A stretch of DNA of 64,000 nt from Branchipolynoe longqiensis (GCA_030323885.1 CM059197.1:31090209-31154208); one strand, 5' to 3'. Positions 42,360-53,630 are shown, counted from the stretch's first letter. Numbers and translations: made by a program. Notes: a model not told the origin generated them from the letters alone.

Positions 42360-42875
42360 GAGTGCGTGTGTGAGTGAGTGGGTGAATGAGTGAGTGGTTA
42401 AGGAAAAGGGAAGAGTGGGAAAGTGGGAGCTGAGGAGAAGGGATGTGGGGAGAGGGGAAAAACAGGGAAGAGGATGATAGTGTCAGACAGGGGGGAGAAG
42501 GTGTGAAGAGGAAATATGGAGATGGGCGGAGGGAAGGGGAAGAGAGGGGAGTGAGATGAGACTGGGGGAGAAGGGGAGAAGGGGAGAAGGGGAGAAGGGG
42601 AGACAGGGGAGGGAAGGGGAGGGGAAGGGGGAGAGAGGGGAGTGAGATGGGACTGGGGGAGATGGGGAGAAGAGGGAAATATGGAGGTGGGCGGAGGGGA
42701 AGGGGGGAGAGAGGGGAGTGAGATGGGACTGGGGGAGAAGCGGAGAAGAGGAAATATGGAGATGGGGGGAGGGAAGGGGGAGAGGAAAGTGGGAAATGGG
42801 GAGGAGGTAGGGAGATTGGGGGAGATTGGATAGCGGAAAGGGGAGACGGGAGAGGGGGAGAGGGAAGAGTGGGAT
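42360..42875. repeat. Purine-rich minisatellite, ~100 bp degenerate period
   Basis: Blocks such as GAGGAAATATGGAGATGGGC, GGGAGTGAGATGGGACTGGG and GGAGAAGGGGAGAAGG recur around 42505, 42660 and 42745. The long serine/proline-rich minus-strand frames (42334-43256) are compositional artefacts. Confidence 0.88.
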
Positions 42876-42898
42876 GAGAGTGACAGAGATGTGGAAGA

Positions 42899-42965
42899 GA
42901 GAGACACACACACAGAGACACACACACAGAGACACAGAGACACAGAGACAGAGACACAGAGAGAC

Positions 42966-43035
<70 letters not shown>
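42899..43035. repeat. (CACAGA)n grading into (GA)n
   Basis: CACACAGAGACACAGAGACA-type steps followed by about 27 GA units. Confidence 0.97.
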
Positions 43036-43037
<2 letters not shown>

Positions 43038-43276
43038 TGAGGCGGGGATAGAAAGGGAACGTGGATGGGGATATCTAAAAGAAATGAAAAGAATTCCGAT
43101 TTCACTCATTTTTGCAATTGCTGATTCCTCACATGAGGAGTACTTTGCATTAATTCTGACTTTAGTTAATGCAAATATGACACACATGAATTCTACACGG
43201 ACGCCGGTCCCTTGCGCACTTAGTACACAAACCCCACCTGACAAATTCCCTCCCACCCCAACTCCCTACCCACAAA

Positions 43277-43615
43277 GACCAGCCGGGATGCCCGAATGAG
43301 TTAAGCTTCCGTCTCCCGTTTTGGTAGATCATGGGATTCGAACCCACATGTTCCAACCCTAGTCGAGTCAAACCAGTGACATAAAAAGTTATACTTGTCA
43401 CTTCCTAGCCAGGCGCTCAACATTATTAGGATAGGGCAAGGACTGGTTGGTTCGATGTCAGGATCATGTGACTGAGTGGGATATCAGGCCATGGTGCTAG
43501 CAGCCTGGTCTCCTAGTGGGACATCACTATAAAGTCGTCATGAGTGCGCATTGTCACAAGTCAGTACCCATGCTGATATGACCTTAGATATAAATCTCCA
43601 ACAACCAACCAACGC
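43277..43615 (+). mobile_element. SINE-A, type II head with doubled B-box region
   Basis: GATGCCCGAATGAGTTAAGC, GGGATTCGAACCCACATG and a second CCAACCCTAGTCGAGTC, then body; part of the tail region (GTTGCCAGGACG) is deleted before CTCCAACAACCAACC. Confidence 0.9.
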
Positions 43616-43878
43616 GCACACCATCCAGGCCAGCTCTAACAAAGCTGTGGGCCTGTCCAAGCACAGTCGACTGAAATCCTGCAAGTCTGAAAGAAAAATG
43701 GTCTTAGCATTTGAGGCCAGCTCAGCCTGAGTGGGGACAGACGCAGTTGGGCTTCCCCACTTAGACCGGCTCGCAATGTTCTCGTACATGTGTAACACTT
43801 CCACCACCAAACCACCAACCAGGCCCAGCCAGTTAGTTAGTTACCTGACAAACCCTGGTTAAATCAGGGCGAGCAAAT

Positions 43879-43987
43879 GTTGGTTGTTGGAGTTCATGTC
43901 CTAGCAACATCTAAGGTCACATCAGGATGGGTACTGACTTGTGACAGTGCGCACTCATGGCGACTTTACAGTGCTGCCCCACTGGGG
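43879..43987 (-). mobile_element. SINE-A, truncated by the next copy
   Basis: Tail TTGGTTGTTGGAGTTCATG and body to GTGCTGCCCCACTGGGG, then cut by a second SINE-A in the same orientation. Confidence 0.85.
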
Positions 43988-44296
43988 TGGTTGGTTGTTG
44001 CAGTTTTACGTCCTGGCAATAGCTACGGTCATATCAGGGTGGGTACCGCCTTGTGCCAGTGCACACTCATGGAGACTTTATAGTGCTGCCCCACTGATCA
44101 GATCAGGCCACTCAGTCACATTATCCTGACACTAAGCTAACCAGATAGACAGCCCTATCCTATTAATACCAAACGCCATGCTAGGTGGCAACAAGTATCA
44201 ATTTTATAAGTCATCGGTTTGACTTGGCTGGAATTCGAACTCCCGACCTTCCGCACGGGAAGCCTGCGCTCTACCGATTAAGCCACCGCGTCCGGT
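43988..44296 (-). mobile_element. SINE-A, type I head
   Basis: TGGTTGGTTGTTGCAGTTTT, body with a short deletion, junction TCATCGGTTTGACTTGGC, head reversed (CCTTCCGCACGGGAAGCCTG, AAGCCACCGCGTCCGGT). Confidence 0.9.
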
Positions 44297-44621
44297 CCCA
44301 CGTCCAACTCATGTGTATAGCTTGGCTTAGTTCATGAATATATATATTTTTTTTTAAGCCAACGTATTACAAGATGCACATTGAAATATAGCAGGGCAGT
44401 AGACTGTTGGTAAAACGGTCCAGATGAGGTCCAGTGTGTATATGTGTATGTGTGCCTGTGTGGCTGTGTGTGGGAAGTGAAGGCACACCTGTGAGCCCGC
44501 CGCGTCTCTAATTAACATTAACACCTGTCCCGCTATACACAAGGCACGGGAAGGCCTCAGTCCCGGTACACATGCACATGTTGACATTGTCGTCTGCTCT
44601 AATTAATTCTCGTCTGCTAAG
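44297..44621. other. No recognised feature
   Basis: Unassigned. A T run lies near 44347, and there is no supported gene. Confidence 0.35.
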
Positions 44622-46682
44622 TTTCGAAAAGAACTAAGTATAATGTCTCTGTTCATAACAAATTCAGTGTACTGATGAATGAAGAAACTCCTCAGAGAGA
44701 GTATAACAACATTGAAATGGAATGGGAAGCTCTCAGAGAAAGCATGGTCAAGTCAGCAGAGGAGGTGTTACCAAATAAAAAATGAGAGACAAAGCAATCA
44801 TGGATGACGCAAACCATACTAGAAAAGATGGCAGAAAGGAAGAAAGTGAAAACCACTGATCCACCTAAATACAAACACCTGAAGAATGAAATAGAAGATG
44901 AATGCAAAAAAGCTAAAGATGAATGGTGGAATAAGAAGTGTGAAGTAGTGGAACAACTTGAGTCTCAACATCGTTCAAGAGAGAGGCACAAGAAAGTGAA
45001 AGAGATAACAGGTCAAGGATACAGACAGAGAAGCAGTAAATGTATCAAGAACAAAGACGGCAAAATGCTCTTTGAAGAAGATGAAATAAAGTCCAGATGG
45101 GAAGAATATGTAAACGAACTATACAATGATGACAGAGGGAACACCCACACAATTGAGAAAGAAGATGGGAATATTATATTAGTATCAGAGGTTGAGAAGG
45201 CTATCAATGATCTAAAGTCAGGTAAGGCTCCTGGAAGTGACCAGATAACATCAGAAATGATAAAAGGACTAGATGAAGTGGGGATTCAAATCATTCATAA
45301 GCTAGTAACTGACATCTATGAGACTGGATTTATACCATTGAATATGAATGAATCCATATTTGTACGACTCCCAAAGAAGCTAAAACCAACATTGTGTACT
45401 GAGTACAGAACACTAAGCCTGATGAGTCATATGTTGAAGATGATCCTGAAAATAATTTTACTGAGAAACAGACAGAAAATTGAAGAACAAATCAGTAACG
45501 TACAAAGTGGGTTTATATCTGGAAGAGGTACACGTGAAGGGATTTTCAATATGAGAATGATTTGTGAACGTTATTGTGAAGTGAACCAGGATGTTTATGC
45601 CTGCTTTATTGACTATGAGAAGGCCTTCGACCGAGTCAATCATGAACTGTTAATCAAATGTTTACAAGATATTGGTGTCAATGGCAAAGACATTAAACTA
45701 ATTGTGAACTTATAGTGGACACAACGTGCATTTATAAAAATGGAGCAGGGCCTATCGGATGAAGTTATGATTAAACGAGGAGTTCGACAGGGGTGTGTAT
45801 TGTCACCATGTCTATTTAACCTGTACACAGAGATGATTTTCAGACACATTGAAGATTGCAAGGGAGTGACAATAGGTGGCATGAACGTCAACAATCTTAG
45901 ATATGCCGATGACAGTGTAATACTAGCAGACAGTGAGAAAAACCTACAAGATATAGTGAATAGAATCAATAAAGCTGGAATACTATTCAACATGAAGATG
46001 AATGCCAGGAAGACCAAAACAATGGTTATAAGTAAAAAGACAGATAAACCAAATGTCAATATAACCATAGATGGCACAAACATAGAACAAGTATCCGAAT
46101 TCATATATCTCGGACAAAAGATTACAAATGATGGGAGATGTGAGGAAGAAATTAAAAGAAGGATAACAATAGCCCGAACAACATTCTCCAAAATGTATAG
46201 AGTGTTAACATCAAGTAAGATATTAATACAAACAAGGAAGCGTATTCTTCAGTGTTATGTGTGGTCTACTCTAATGTATGACGCAGAGACATGGACAATC
46301 TCTAAGAAAATGTACAAACGTTTAGCAGCATTTGAGATGTGGACTTATCGAAGGATGATGAAAATATCATGGACAAAGAAGATCACCAACAAAGAAGTTC
46401 TCAGAAAAAATTAAAAATAAGAAAAGCTTGTTTGCCACTATACAGACAAAGAAACTTATTTATTTTGGCCACATCATTCGTCAGAGTTCAATATACCGTA
46501 CATTGTTGGAAGGGAAGGTGAATGGCAGCAGAGGGAGGGGGAGACCAAGAACATCATGGTTTACAAATATTTCACAGTGGACAGGCTTGAATTATTCACA
46601 GTCTATCAGAACAGCACAACATCGGGACAAGTGGAGAACCATTGCATCCAACCCTCGAATAGAGGATGGAACTATTGATTGA
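44622..46682 (+). pseudogene. LINE reverse transcriptase with two stops and a frameshift
   Basis: One frame holds a lysine/glutamate-rich linker with EWEALRESMVKSAEEVLP, KSGKAPGSDQITSEM (about 45215), SGFISGRGTREGIF (about 45510), FIDYEKAFDRVNH (45605 on), GVRQGCVLSPCLFNLY (about 45781) and YADD (45902-45913), the catalytic aspartates of LINE reverse transcriptases. Stops are TGA near 44783 and TAG near 45713, both in the same frame. After VLRKN (about 46412) the frame shifts and continues with KLIYFGHIIR and GSRGRGRPRTSW, the usual C-terminal block. No endonuclease domain is visible, so it could not retrotranspose alone. The RTE clade is assigned from motif resemblance. Confidence 0.9.
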
Positions 46683-46690
46683 TTGAAGTA
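44622..46690 (+). mobile_element. 5'-truncated RTE-like LINE, relatively young
   Basis: Coding similarity starts at about 44622 in the linker after the lost endonuclease and ends near 46680 with ATTGATTGATTG, a short tandem tail typical of RTE-type 3' ends. Only two premature stops and one frameshift are evident, far fewer than in the relic at 9045-10735. Confidence 0.88.
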
Positions 46691-47250
46691 CTGTTAACAA
46701 TTCTTTAACGTCGATATAATAAGTCATTAACAAGCATCTATTTTCTCTTTTAAAGAATCTATAATAATTCATTAACAAGCATTCCTTTTCCCCTATCCAC
46801 TTAAAGAATGTACATGTATGTGTCCAGTGGTTAGTAGTAGCCACACACAATACTACATGGCACTGATTGGACGGGATGGTCTAGTCGGTAGAGCGTCAAC
46901 TTCCGCAGAAGTAGGTGCTGCCTCAACAGCCTATCAATTTATGTATATTTGTCGGTTAAATATCTGTTAATGCCCTAAATTAAAAGGTTCAAACCAGGTA
47001 TACTTGTGAGCTGAGAAGCATAGGATAACATGCGATTTCACCACCAACTCCCATATTCTGGACATCCCTGTTAAGCACAACACGCGATGCCAGTAGATAA
47101 GCGTGACTTGCGGGATTGAGCTGGATTTGGAGATGCTTATCTCAGGGCCTTGCGAGTCAAGGTCTGCTGAACCAGGCGTTGCGATTTCAAGACCTGGCCG
47201 CAACCCAGTTTATTACCAGAGGGAAAACACATAGTAGTCTAGTCAAGCCA
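46691..47250. other. Unassigned; tRNA-like scrap
   Basis: GACGGGATGGTCTAGTCGGT then AGAGCGTC at 46867-46895 resembles a SINE-A head A box, and no body follows. The rest is unrecognised. Confidence 0.4.
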
Positions 47251-47890
47251 GCCCTCTGACGGCAATGGCAAGAACTAACACTGTGGTATGCGTAGCAGGT
47301 CACTCTGCAGTAGGCCCTGGTTGGTTGGTTGGTTGGATGTTGGAGCTTTATGTCCTGGCAACATCGAAGGTCATATCAGGATGTGTACTAACTTGTGACA
47401 GTGCACACTCATGGCTACTTTATAGTGCTGCCCATCAGGCCGCCAGCAACATAAACAAACATCCCACTTAGTCACATTATCCTGACACTAAGCCAAACAG
47501 TCCTTGCCTTATCATAATAATGGTTAGGAAGCAAAAGGTATCAATTTTTAACTCATTGGTTTGACTCGAGCAGGGTTGGAACCTGTGGGTTCGAAACCCA
47601 CGATCTACCAAAACTGGAGACGGACACTTAAACTCATTCGGTCATCCCATCTGGTATGTTGTGGTGTGTGTAGCAGCTCACTGTGCAGTAGGCTGTGTGG
47701 AAAAGGTCTATATAGGGTTCCAACTACCAACGTGTCACCAGATAGGAGTGGCAAGATAGCGTTGGCGGTTGCAGCTTACTGTGCAAAAATGTTCTGCAGG
47801 AAAGGGCAAAGGAACAAGTCGCCCCCTGATGGCAGTGGAAAGAAGTAACGTTGTAGGTAAGAGCTCACGTTGCATGTCGTGGGTGGGGAA
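47251..47890 (-). repeat. Repeat J, degenerate tandem units, split by SINE-A
   Basis: GGCAATGGCAAGAACTAACA, GGAGTGGCAAGATAGCG and GGCAGTGGAAAGAAGTAACG mark successive units at about 47261, 47748 and 47831. GTAGCAGGTCACTCTGCAGT and GTAGCAGCTCACTGTGCAGT flank the SINE-A at 47321-47656. Family members lie at 27640 and 57085 in the other orientation. Confidence 0.65.
47321..47656 (-). mobile_element. SINE-A, type II head, inside repeat J
   Basis: TTGGTTGGTTGGATGTTGG, body with small deletions, and head with doubled B-box region (GTTGGAACCTGTGGGTTCGA, AACCCACGATC), ending CGGTCATCCCATCTGGT. Confidence 0.9.
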
Positions 47891-47892
47891 AA

Positions 47893-48101
47893 ATCTCCCA
47901 CTCAGTCACATTATCCAGACAAGGGGCTAACGAGTCCTTGTCCTATCCTATTGATGCCGAGAACCAAGCTAGGAGTAGGAAGCGACAAGTATCAATTTTG
48001 TATGTCATTGGTTTGACTCGACCAGGAATTGAACTCCCGACCTTCTGCACGGGGGGTGGGGGGGGGCTTGCGCTCTACCGATTCGGCCACCGCGTCCGGT
48101 C
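47893..48101 (-). mobile_element. SINE-A, tail side missing, type I head
   Basis: CTCCCACTCAGTCACATTAT through the junction TTGGTTTGACTCGACCAGG to the head (ACCTTCTGCACGG, ATTCGGCCACCGCGTCCGGT). A G run (48052-48067) interrupts the head. Confidence 0.85.
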
Positions 48102-48384
48102 CATTTCACTAGCGGCAGACGACAATTTCGAACAGAGCGTCTACAGCTGGGCACGTCACGCCCACTTCCGGCTGAGTGGTGCGGGTGTTGCGCGCGCAGT
48201 TTTAACACTGCCCCGCACCGCTCGTCAACCTGTTCCGTGTGCTGCCGGGACTGCCCACCAGAGGGCAGCGGCGCGGCACCACACGCCACGCAACCTGACT
48301 TCCATGTGGCTTCCATATTGTGACTGGGCGCGGAACTAATTGGGAAACACCAATGGACTTATGTGTGCTCAGTCAGCCCTGCAG

Positions 48385-48398
48385 ACAGACAGACAGAC

Positions 48399-48463
<65 letters not shown>

Positions 48464-48670
48464 GGCAGGCAGGCAGGCAGACAGACAGGCAGGCAGACAT
48501 ATAGATCAACAAGATAGACAGGATAGACAAGACAGATGAGATCGACGAGATAGATGAGATAGACGAGATAGATGAGATAGACAGATTGGGGCAGACAGGC
48601 AGGCAGGCAAAAAGACAGACATATAGATAGACAAGATAGATAAGATAGACAAGACAGACGAGATAGACAG
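48385..48670. repeat. (CAGA)n and (GATA/GACA)n microsatellite complex
   Basis: Pure CAGA (48387-48470), CAGG interruptions, then GATAGATGAGATAGACGA and CAGACATATAGATAGACA blocks. The cysteine/leucine-rich minus frames are artefacts. Confidence 0.97.
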
Positions 48671-48807
48671 ATTGACTGACGCTGATGGTCAGTTGCAACG
48701 CGCACCCAGGCGCCGATTGACTGACTGCTCACAAAACTGTTGCCATCATCACAGATGATTTTCTGATTGACAAAATAAATAAATAAATGCCGAGGAGGGC
48801 ATTAACA

Positions 48808-48997
48808 TACAGTATAACCTCTCGAAGTCGACCGACCATAGGACCGACTTTAAATGACCCATTTAGGGAGCTAGACGGTTTAGGGATTTTTCATTACAAT
48901 GGTATTGTATGGGCGATCGATTGGCACCCAAATTAAGCAATCGATATAGTAGAGTGGGCGATCTGTCGGGGTGGTCGGTTAGAGGGGGTTTACTGTA
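48808..48997. mobile_element. M10 MITE, full length
   Basis: TACAGTATAACCTCTCGAAG at left and GGTTAGAGGGGGTTTACTGTA-type right end (last part GGGTTTACTGTA). Interior ACCATAGGACCGACTTT as at 24635. 190 bp. Confidence 0.88.
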
Positions 48998-49397
48998 GTT
49001 TTCTTCACTGTCTGTCCATACATGCCCTCATACCACACACACCAGCAACAACAATAAATCGATTTTTGATGACGAAACCAGGATGGTCTGCGCCATGTGC
49101 TGGTGGTGCTGAGATGACAGTTAACATACTGCATGCAACGCTCTCAGCGTTGTCAGCTGGTGGAAGGCAGGACGCCTCCTCTCACCCTCCCACAAGACAC
49201 AACCAGGCTCTGCTCCTCCATGGTACGTAGTACTAGTAGCTCTCCAACAGGACACCCAGGGCTGCTGGAGGAGGTACCCTTGAAAACTGTGCAGGCTGCT
49301 AATACCAGTAAGAGGACAATGGCCAGGAGACTTTCACAACCAATTATAACTCTACTTAGCGATGCACTTTCGGGTTGTAAGGAGGGCGGACTTTATA
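48998..49397. other. Unassigned, low repeat content
   Basis: A 90-residue frame (49133-49405) shows no motif. There is no match to other repeats in the window. Confidence 0.35.
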
Positions 49398-49704
49398 TGA
49401 TATAATTATTGTATATTATATATATTATATGTTATATATCCTATATGTTATATATAACATATATATAATGTATATAATATATATAATATATAATAATAAT
49501 ATAAATATAATATATACAATACATATACTACACATAGCTAATATATATAATATTATATATACAACATATATAATATATTATATATAATAGTGGAAAATAT
49601 AATAATATATATAGGTACGCCCTAATTAGCGCTCTACATACGCCTAAAAATGCAATGCTAAATGAAACCGTGCTATACGGGATCATTATAACAGCATATA
49701 TAGG

Positions 49705-49783
<79 letters not shown>

Positions 49784-49800
49784 ATGCTGTATAAGCCATT
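49398..49800. repeat. AT-rich region with (AT)n tracts
   Basis: Long ATATATAT stretches, with several short palindromes such as TATATGTTATATATAACATA. Confidence 0.9.
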
Positions 49801-50008
49801 ATACAAGTATAATAAGGCTGCAAACTACCATCTGCTCCTCAGCCCTAACTCGTCCCACAGTGATCGACTGGGGGAGCCTTTATCTCGTCATCTACTGTTC
49901 TAGCCTAGTCAACCTCAGATCCGTTGGGGGCACCACCCGTCTGTCCACGCACTACTGACACCTCCCCCCCCCCCCCCCGCCCTCCCCCACATACTCACTG
50001 TACCACCG

Positions 50009-50045
<37 letters not shown>

Positions 50046-50250
50046 TATATAAACTTCCTAGCGTATGGAGTGTGCGGCCCCCCACCGCCCACGCAGGGGG
50101 GGCGTAGAAGATGCTGGGAGACCCCACCCCCTTGACAACTCCACTAAATCTAGAGGAAAGCACAACTACCCCTCCCCCCCACCCCCACCCCCGTCTCACA
50201 TTCAGCATCACTGCCTCCAACGTTACAAATATCCACACATACAACATAAG
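49801..50250. other. Unassigned, with C runs and (AT)n at 50009-50051
   Basis: TGTATAAGCCATTATACAAG at about 49790 repeats 27427-27475. The rest includes a C run near 49963-49978 and an AT microsatellite. Confidence 0.5.
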
Positions 50251-50319
50251 GTTGGTTGGTTGGTTGCTTGATGGGAGTTTTACGTCCTGGCAACATCTAC
50301 GGTCATATCAGGACGGGAA
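50251..50319 (-). mobile_element. SINE-A tail fragment
   Basis: GGTTGGTTGGTTGGTTGC, GTTTTACGTCCTGGCAACAT and GGTCATATCAGGACGGG, then unrelated sequence. Confidence 0.8.
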
Positions 50320-50366
50320 GAATAAGGTAATAAGCAAGCATGCAATAATAATAGAGATGCCAACAT

Positions 50367-50570
50367 TGTGTGACCAACAAATAGAAAGATATTAACATTT
50401 TATTAGTAAGATCCAACATTGTGTGACCAAAAATAGGAAGATATTAACATTTTATCACTGAGATCCAACATTGTGTGACCAAAAATAGGAAGATATTAAC
50501 ATTTTATTGGTAAGATCCAACATTGTGTTCCCAAACATAGGAAGATATGAACATTTTATTAGGAAGATAA
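50367..50570. repeat. 52 bp tandem repeat, four units
   Basis: AGATATTAACATTTTAT occurs at 50387, 50439 and 50491, and as AGATATGAACATTTTAT at 50543, an exact 52 bp spacing. CAACATTGTGTGACCAAAAA is the other half of the unit. Confidence 0.95.
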
Positions 50571-51544
50571 GTTTGTGTGTGGCAACACGCGGAATGACAA
50601 TCGGACATATATCATGATATAGTATAATCATACAATATATAATATGTACATATCATTATATAATATACTTTTTCATACAAATGCCACCATGTATCCCATC
50701 ATGTGTCTATGTGTCATTGTCTAGGCTCTGCTTGTCACCTTGAGCTGCTGATGTCGTAAGTAGCTGATTGTTGTAAGTAGCTGATTTTGCCATTCTTATT
50801 ACTATTGGGTCTTTTTTTATTTTAGGTGGGTGAGAGTGAAAATCGGAAGATTTCCACATGGAATCGTAATATCGGAAGAGAGTAGCCAAAATCGGAAGTC
50901 TTCCTACAAAATCGGAGCAGTTGGCATCTCTGTAATAACTTCTACCCGTCTCATGCAATACCGCTCACCAATCGGTTTCCAAGGTGACAAGTTGTGTGAA
51001 GCCATCCCATAATAAGGAAGACTCCAGTTGCGCGTAGCGCCCCCCCCCCCCCCATCCGCCCCCCGCCCCACTCAGCCAATCTCTCCCCGTATGAATATTA
51101 ATAAACTGCCACCAGATAGTCTCCACGACCATGCCTCATTTCCACACAGGTCTCGCCCCCATTTCCTGAATTATCGCGTGCCATCGCGTGTGTTCTCGGA
51201 GACAGACGAGATTCTCCACACGTTGGCGTTCCGGCAACTCGCTACCGGCGGTGGTGGGTGTAATTCTCCAACATTCAGTAGTCTGTGTCTCTCTTTCTGT
51301 ATATGCCTCTCTCTGTCTCTCCCTCTCTCTCTCTCTCTGTCGGTCCCCATCTCTCTTTATCTATATAATATATAAATATATATAGTATAGTTATACAAAT
51401 CTTACCTGGGTACAGATGATGGATAACTGTTGTTTTCCCGAGGTACAATCCTCGGATAGTCATGGGCTAGTGAGAAGAAAGCACATCCTGGTCCAGCAAT
51501 CTTTTAAATACTTATTTGGATAAAAAATGATCTCAACATTCTAT
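50571..51544. other. Unassigned; (CT)n near 51302-51340
   Basis: AT-rich to about 50810, then mixed. A C run lies near 51041-51053 and a CT-rich stretch near 51302-51340. Short frames have no motif. Confidence 0.4.
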
Positions 51545-52441
51545 AATATATTAACGCCTGCCTCCTTAAGCACCTTGATAGTCTATCTTGCAAGTGTGTC
51601 TCTCGAGACACCTTATTAAAAGCTGTCTTGAATTTCTTATTCCTCATCCTTGGATATATATGCCCTTATGGCTGAAACTATACATATTCGTCGATCCTCT
51701 GGAAAACTATTTAGATGTACTGTGGACAGTGGGTGCCCTGTACGATTAGACTTTAGAAGTGTCTCCAAATCGAATGTTACCTCCTGGCTATCTATCTCCA
51801 GTCCGTCCAGAGACAATGCCACAATAGTTTGGCCTCTGTGTCCTCTCACTAGCAGCAATAGCACTGCTAACTTAAATCCTAGTTCCTTCGTTAATAAATG
51901 TTTATTACTAGGCCATGACTGGAAAAGCTTAAATACTATCGACACATACCAGAACCTATTATATTTGGGTCTGGGTGGGTTGCTCTCATACACCGACCTA
52001 ATAAAGCAGTGCACTACCTGATGCTTTCCAATCATTTGGTAGAATAATTGAAAGTGCACATCGTGCTGCATTAATTGCACCGAATCCTAAGCCTTCATCT
52101 TCTAACATTCTTAGAAATCTAACGATCCTAGCTATTGTAGGCCTTAATGGTTTGACCCCTTTAAGCAGACAATGAAGTCCCCATCTTTTTAAGTGACTTG
52201 TATATAATTTCACCGTCCCTTTTCTCCAGACGTGTGAAATGAGTCTCTCTTGTGTAATTTTATCCAGACCATATTGTTCCAGATGCTTCTTTAGAAAAGG
52301 AATGCCAAAAGGGGTGTCATAGACACGTCTCCATGGATTGTTAACGGTCCTTGATGCTGCAGGTTGTCTTTCCCTCATGGAAACCTGAGCCTGTCTTTCA
52401 CTCCTAGTGTGACTGCTGCTAGCCACAGTTGTGTGTCGCAC
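51545..52441 (-). pseudogene. DIRS-like tyrosine recombinase, C-terminus lost
   Basis: 52441-51998 encodes a helical core-binding part (WRKGTVKLYTSHLKRWGLHC, PTIARIVRFLRMLEDEGLGF). A second frame (52080-51637) carries LLLVRGHRGQTIVALSL, the box I arginine region, and a short reading-frame change leads to GVSRDTLARWTIKVLKEAGV near 51600. The HxxR box and catalytic tyrosine that should follow are absent. The two frames overlap by about 80 bp. Confidence 0.8.
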
Positions 52442-52451
52442 TCTGGTACTA

Positions 52452-53350
52452 TCAGTACTGCGTGTGAGTGATCCATCCTGATCTTCCTGGCCTGCTGATA
52501 ATGCTGAATGGTGGGAATATGTAATACAATTTGTTATTCCAAATCAGAGAGAATGCATCAACTTGCCAGGCTTCTGGCTCTGGATGCCACGGCCCATATT
52601 TGGGTAATTTTTTGTTGTTTCGTGATGCGAACAGGTCAACTTGTGGCTTGCCCCATTTGGTACAAATGTAATCGAAAATATTCTGACTTAAGGACCATTC
52701 TAAATGGTCATTAAAATGTTGACTTTTTCTGTCAGCCAAAGTATTTTGACTGCCTGGAATATGTGCTACTGTTAGCCATATATTGTGTTCCTCTGCCCAG
52801 TCCCAAATTAGTTTGGCTAAATGGTTACATGGTTTGGAACGAGTCCCTCCCATATTATGTATGTATGCCATTGTACACTGTATGCACACTGTCGTATTAT
52901 CAGTTAATACCCGTACATGATTTTTGGGTAAGCGCACTAGACTACGTAAGCCTAAATAAATAGCTCGAAGCTCTAGTACGTTTATGTGATCGGAGATTTC
53001 ATCTTCCAACCACCAACCCCCAGATTCCTGTTGGTCTCTATGAGTGGCCCATCCTTCTAGTTACGTGTCCATCGTAACCATGGTATTGGGTTATCCCATT
53101 CTAATGGGGTTAGGTGAATTATCAATGTGTGACAACCACCGCATACTATCCTGTATGCCTTCTGGTGAAATGGTCATAGGTCTTTCAAAATTCCCTTTAG
53201 TGCGAGCCAACGCTAAGTTCTTATCTATTTCTAGCGATTTGATATGAGCTTTGCCATATAGAATAGCAGGGGGATAGGCTATCATGATTCCTATCAATAT
53301 TGCGACTTGTCTTATCTTTGGTTTACTTAATTGTAATACTTGATTTGCCT
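52452..53350 (-). pseudogene. DIRS-like RT thumb and RNase H
   Basis: From about 53350 downward: KIRQVAILIGIMIAYPPAIL and SPEGIQDSMRWLSHIDN (thumb/connection). After a stop near 53050 come INVLELRAIYLGLRSL (RNase H glutamate), VRVLTDNTTVCIQ (second acidic residue), VAHIPGSQNTLADRKS (third acidic site) and WGKPQVDLFASRNNKKLP, a C-terminal block typical of DIRS RNase H. Broken frame, so not functional. Confidence 0.82.
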
Positions 53351-53376
53351 TGTTTGTAAACCAAAGATAAGACAAG
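53306..53376. repeat. Perfect 21 bp inverted repeat at the DIRS edge
   Basis: 53306-53326 (starting CTTGTCTTATC) and 53356-53376 (ending GATAAGACAAG) are exact reverse complements around a 29 bp loop. The first arm is inside the reverse-transcriptase coding part, so the second arm is an inverted duplication of it. Confidence 0.95.
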
Positions 53377-53395
53377 TAATCAGTTAATATGCAAT

Positions 53396-53630
53396 TTAAA
53401 GTTTTTTAAACTTGATGTATGTGAATGCTAACATGACCTAAACCAATGTCTCATTTCAAAAATGATACTAACCTGTTTGGTTTAGTAGTTATGTCGAAAA
53501 ACTGCCGGAACTACTCTACAAACATCCTCCCGTTGTGAGTAGATTATGCTAATTGCTAGACCTGGATGTGCTTCCTTCTCCCTGGCCTACGAGTAGCCAG
53601 AGGCATAGCAGTGAGGTAAAATATATATAG
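53396..53630 (+). repeat. Repeat H copy 2
   Basis: Matches 27185-27425 over about 235 bp (TTGGTTTAGTAGTTATGTCG, TTGTGAGTAGATTATGCTAA, GTGCTTCCTTCTCCCTGGCC). It lies next to the DIRS relic and could be part of it or an independent element. Confidence 0.9.

Larger units (their letters stand above)
51545..53350 (-). mobile_element. DIRS-like retrotransposon relic
   Basis: On the minus strand: the end of a reverse transcriptase, an RNase H, then a tyrosine recombinase, the gene order of DIRS elements. There is no integrase and there are no long terminal repeats. Reverse-transcriptase fingers and palm are missing on the 5' side and the recombinase C-terminus on the 3' side, so both ends are lost. 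Confidence 0.82.

Noticed and set aside
42334..43256. Long serine/proline-rich frames of up to 257 residues
   Set aside because: They follow the purine minisatellite and GA microsatellite in three phases, so they are artefacts.
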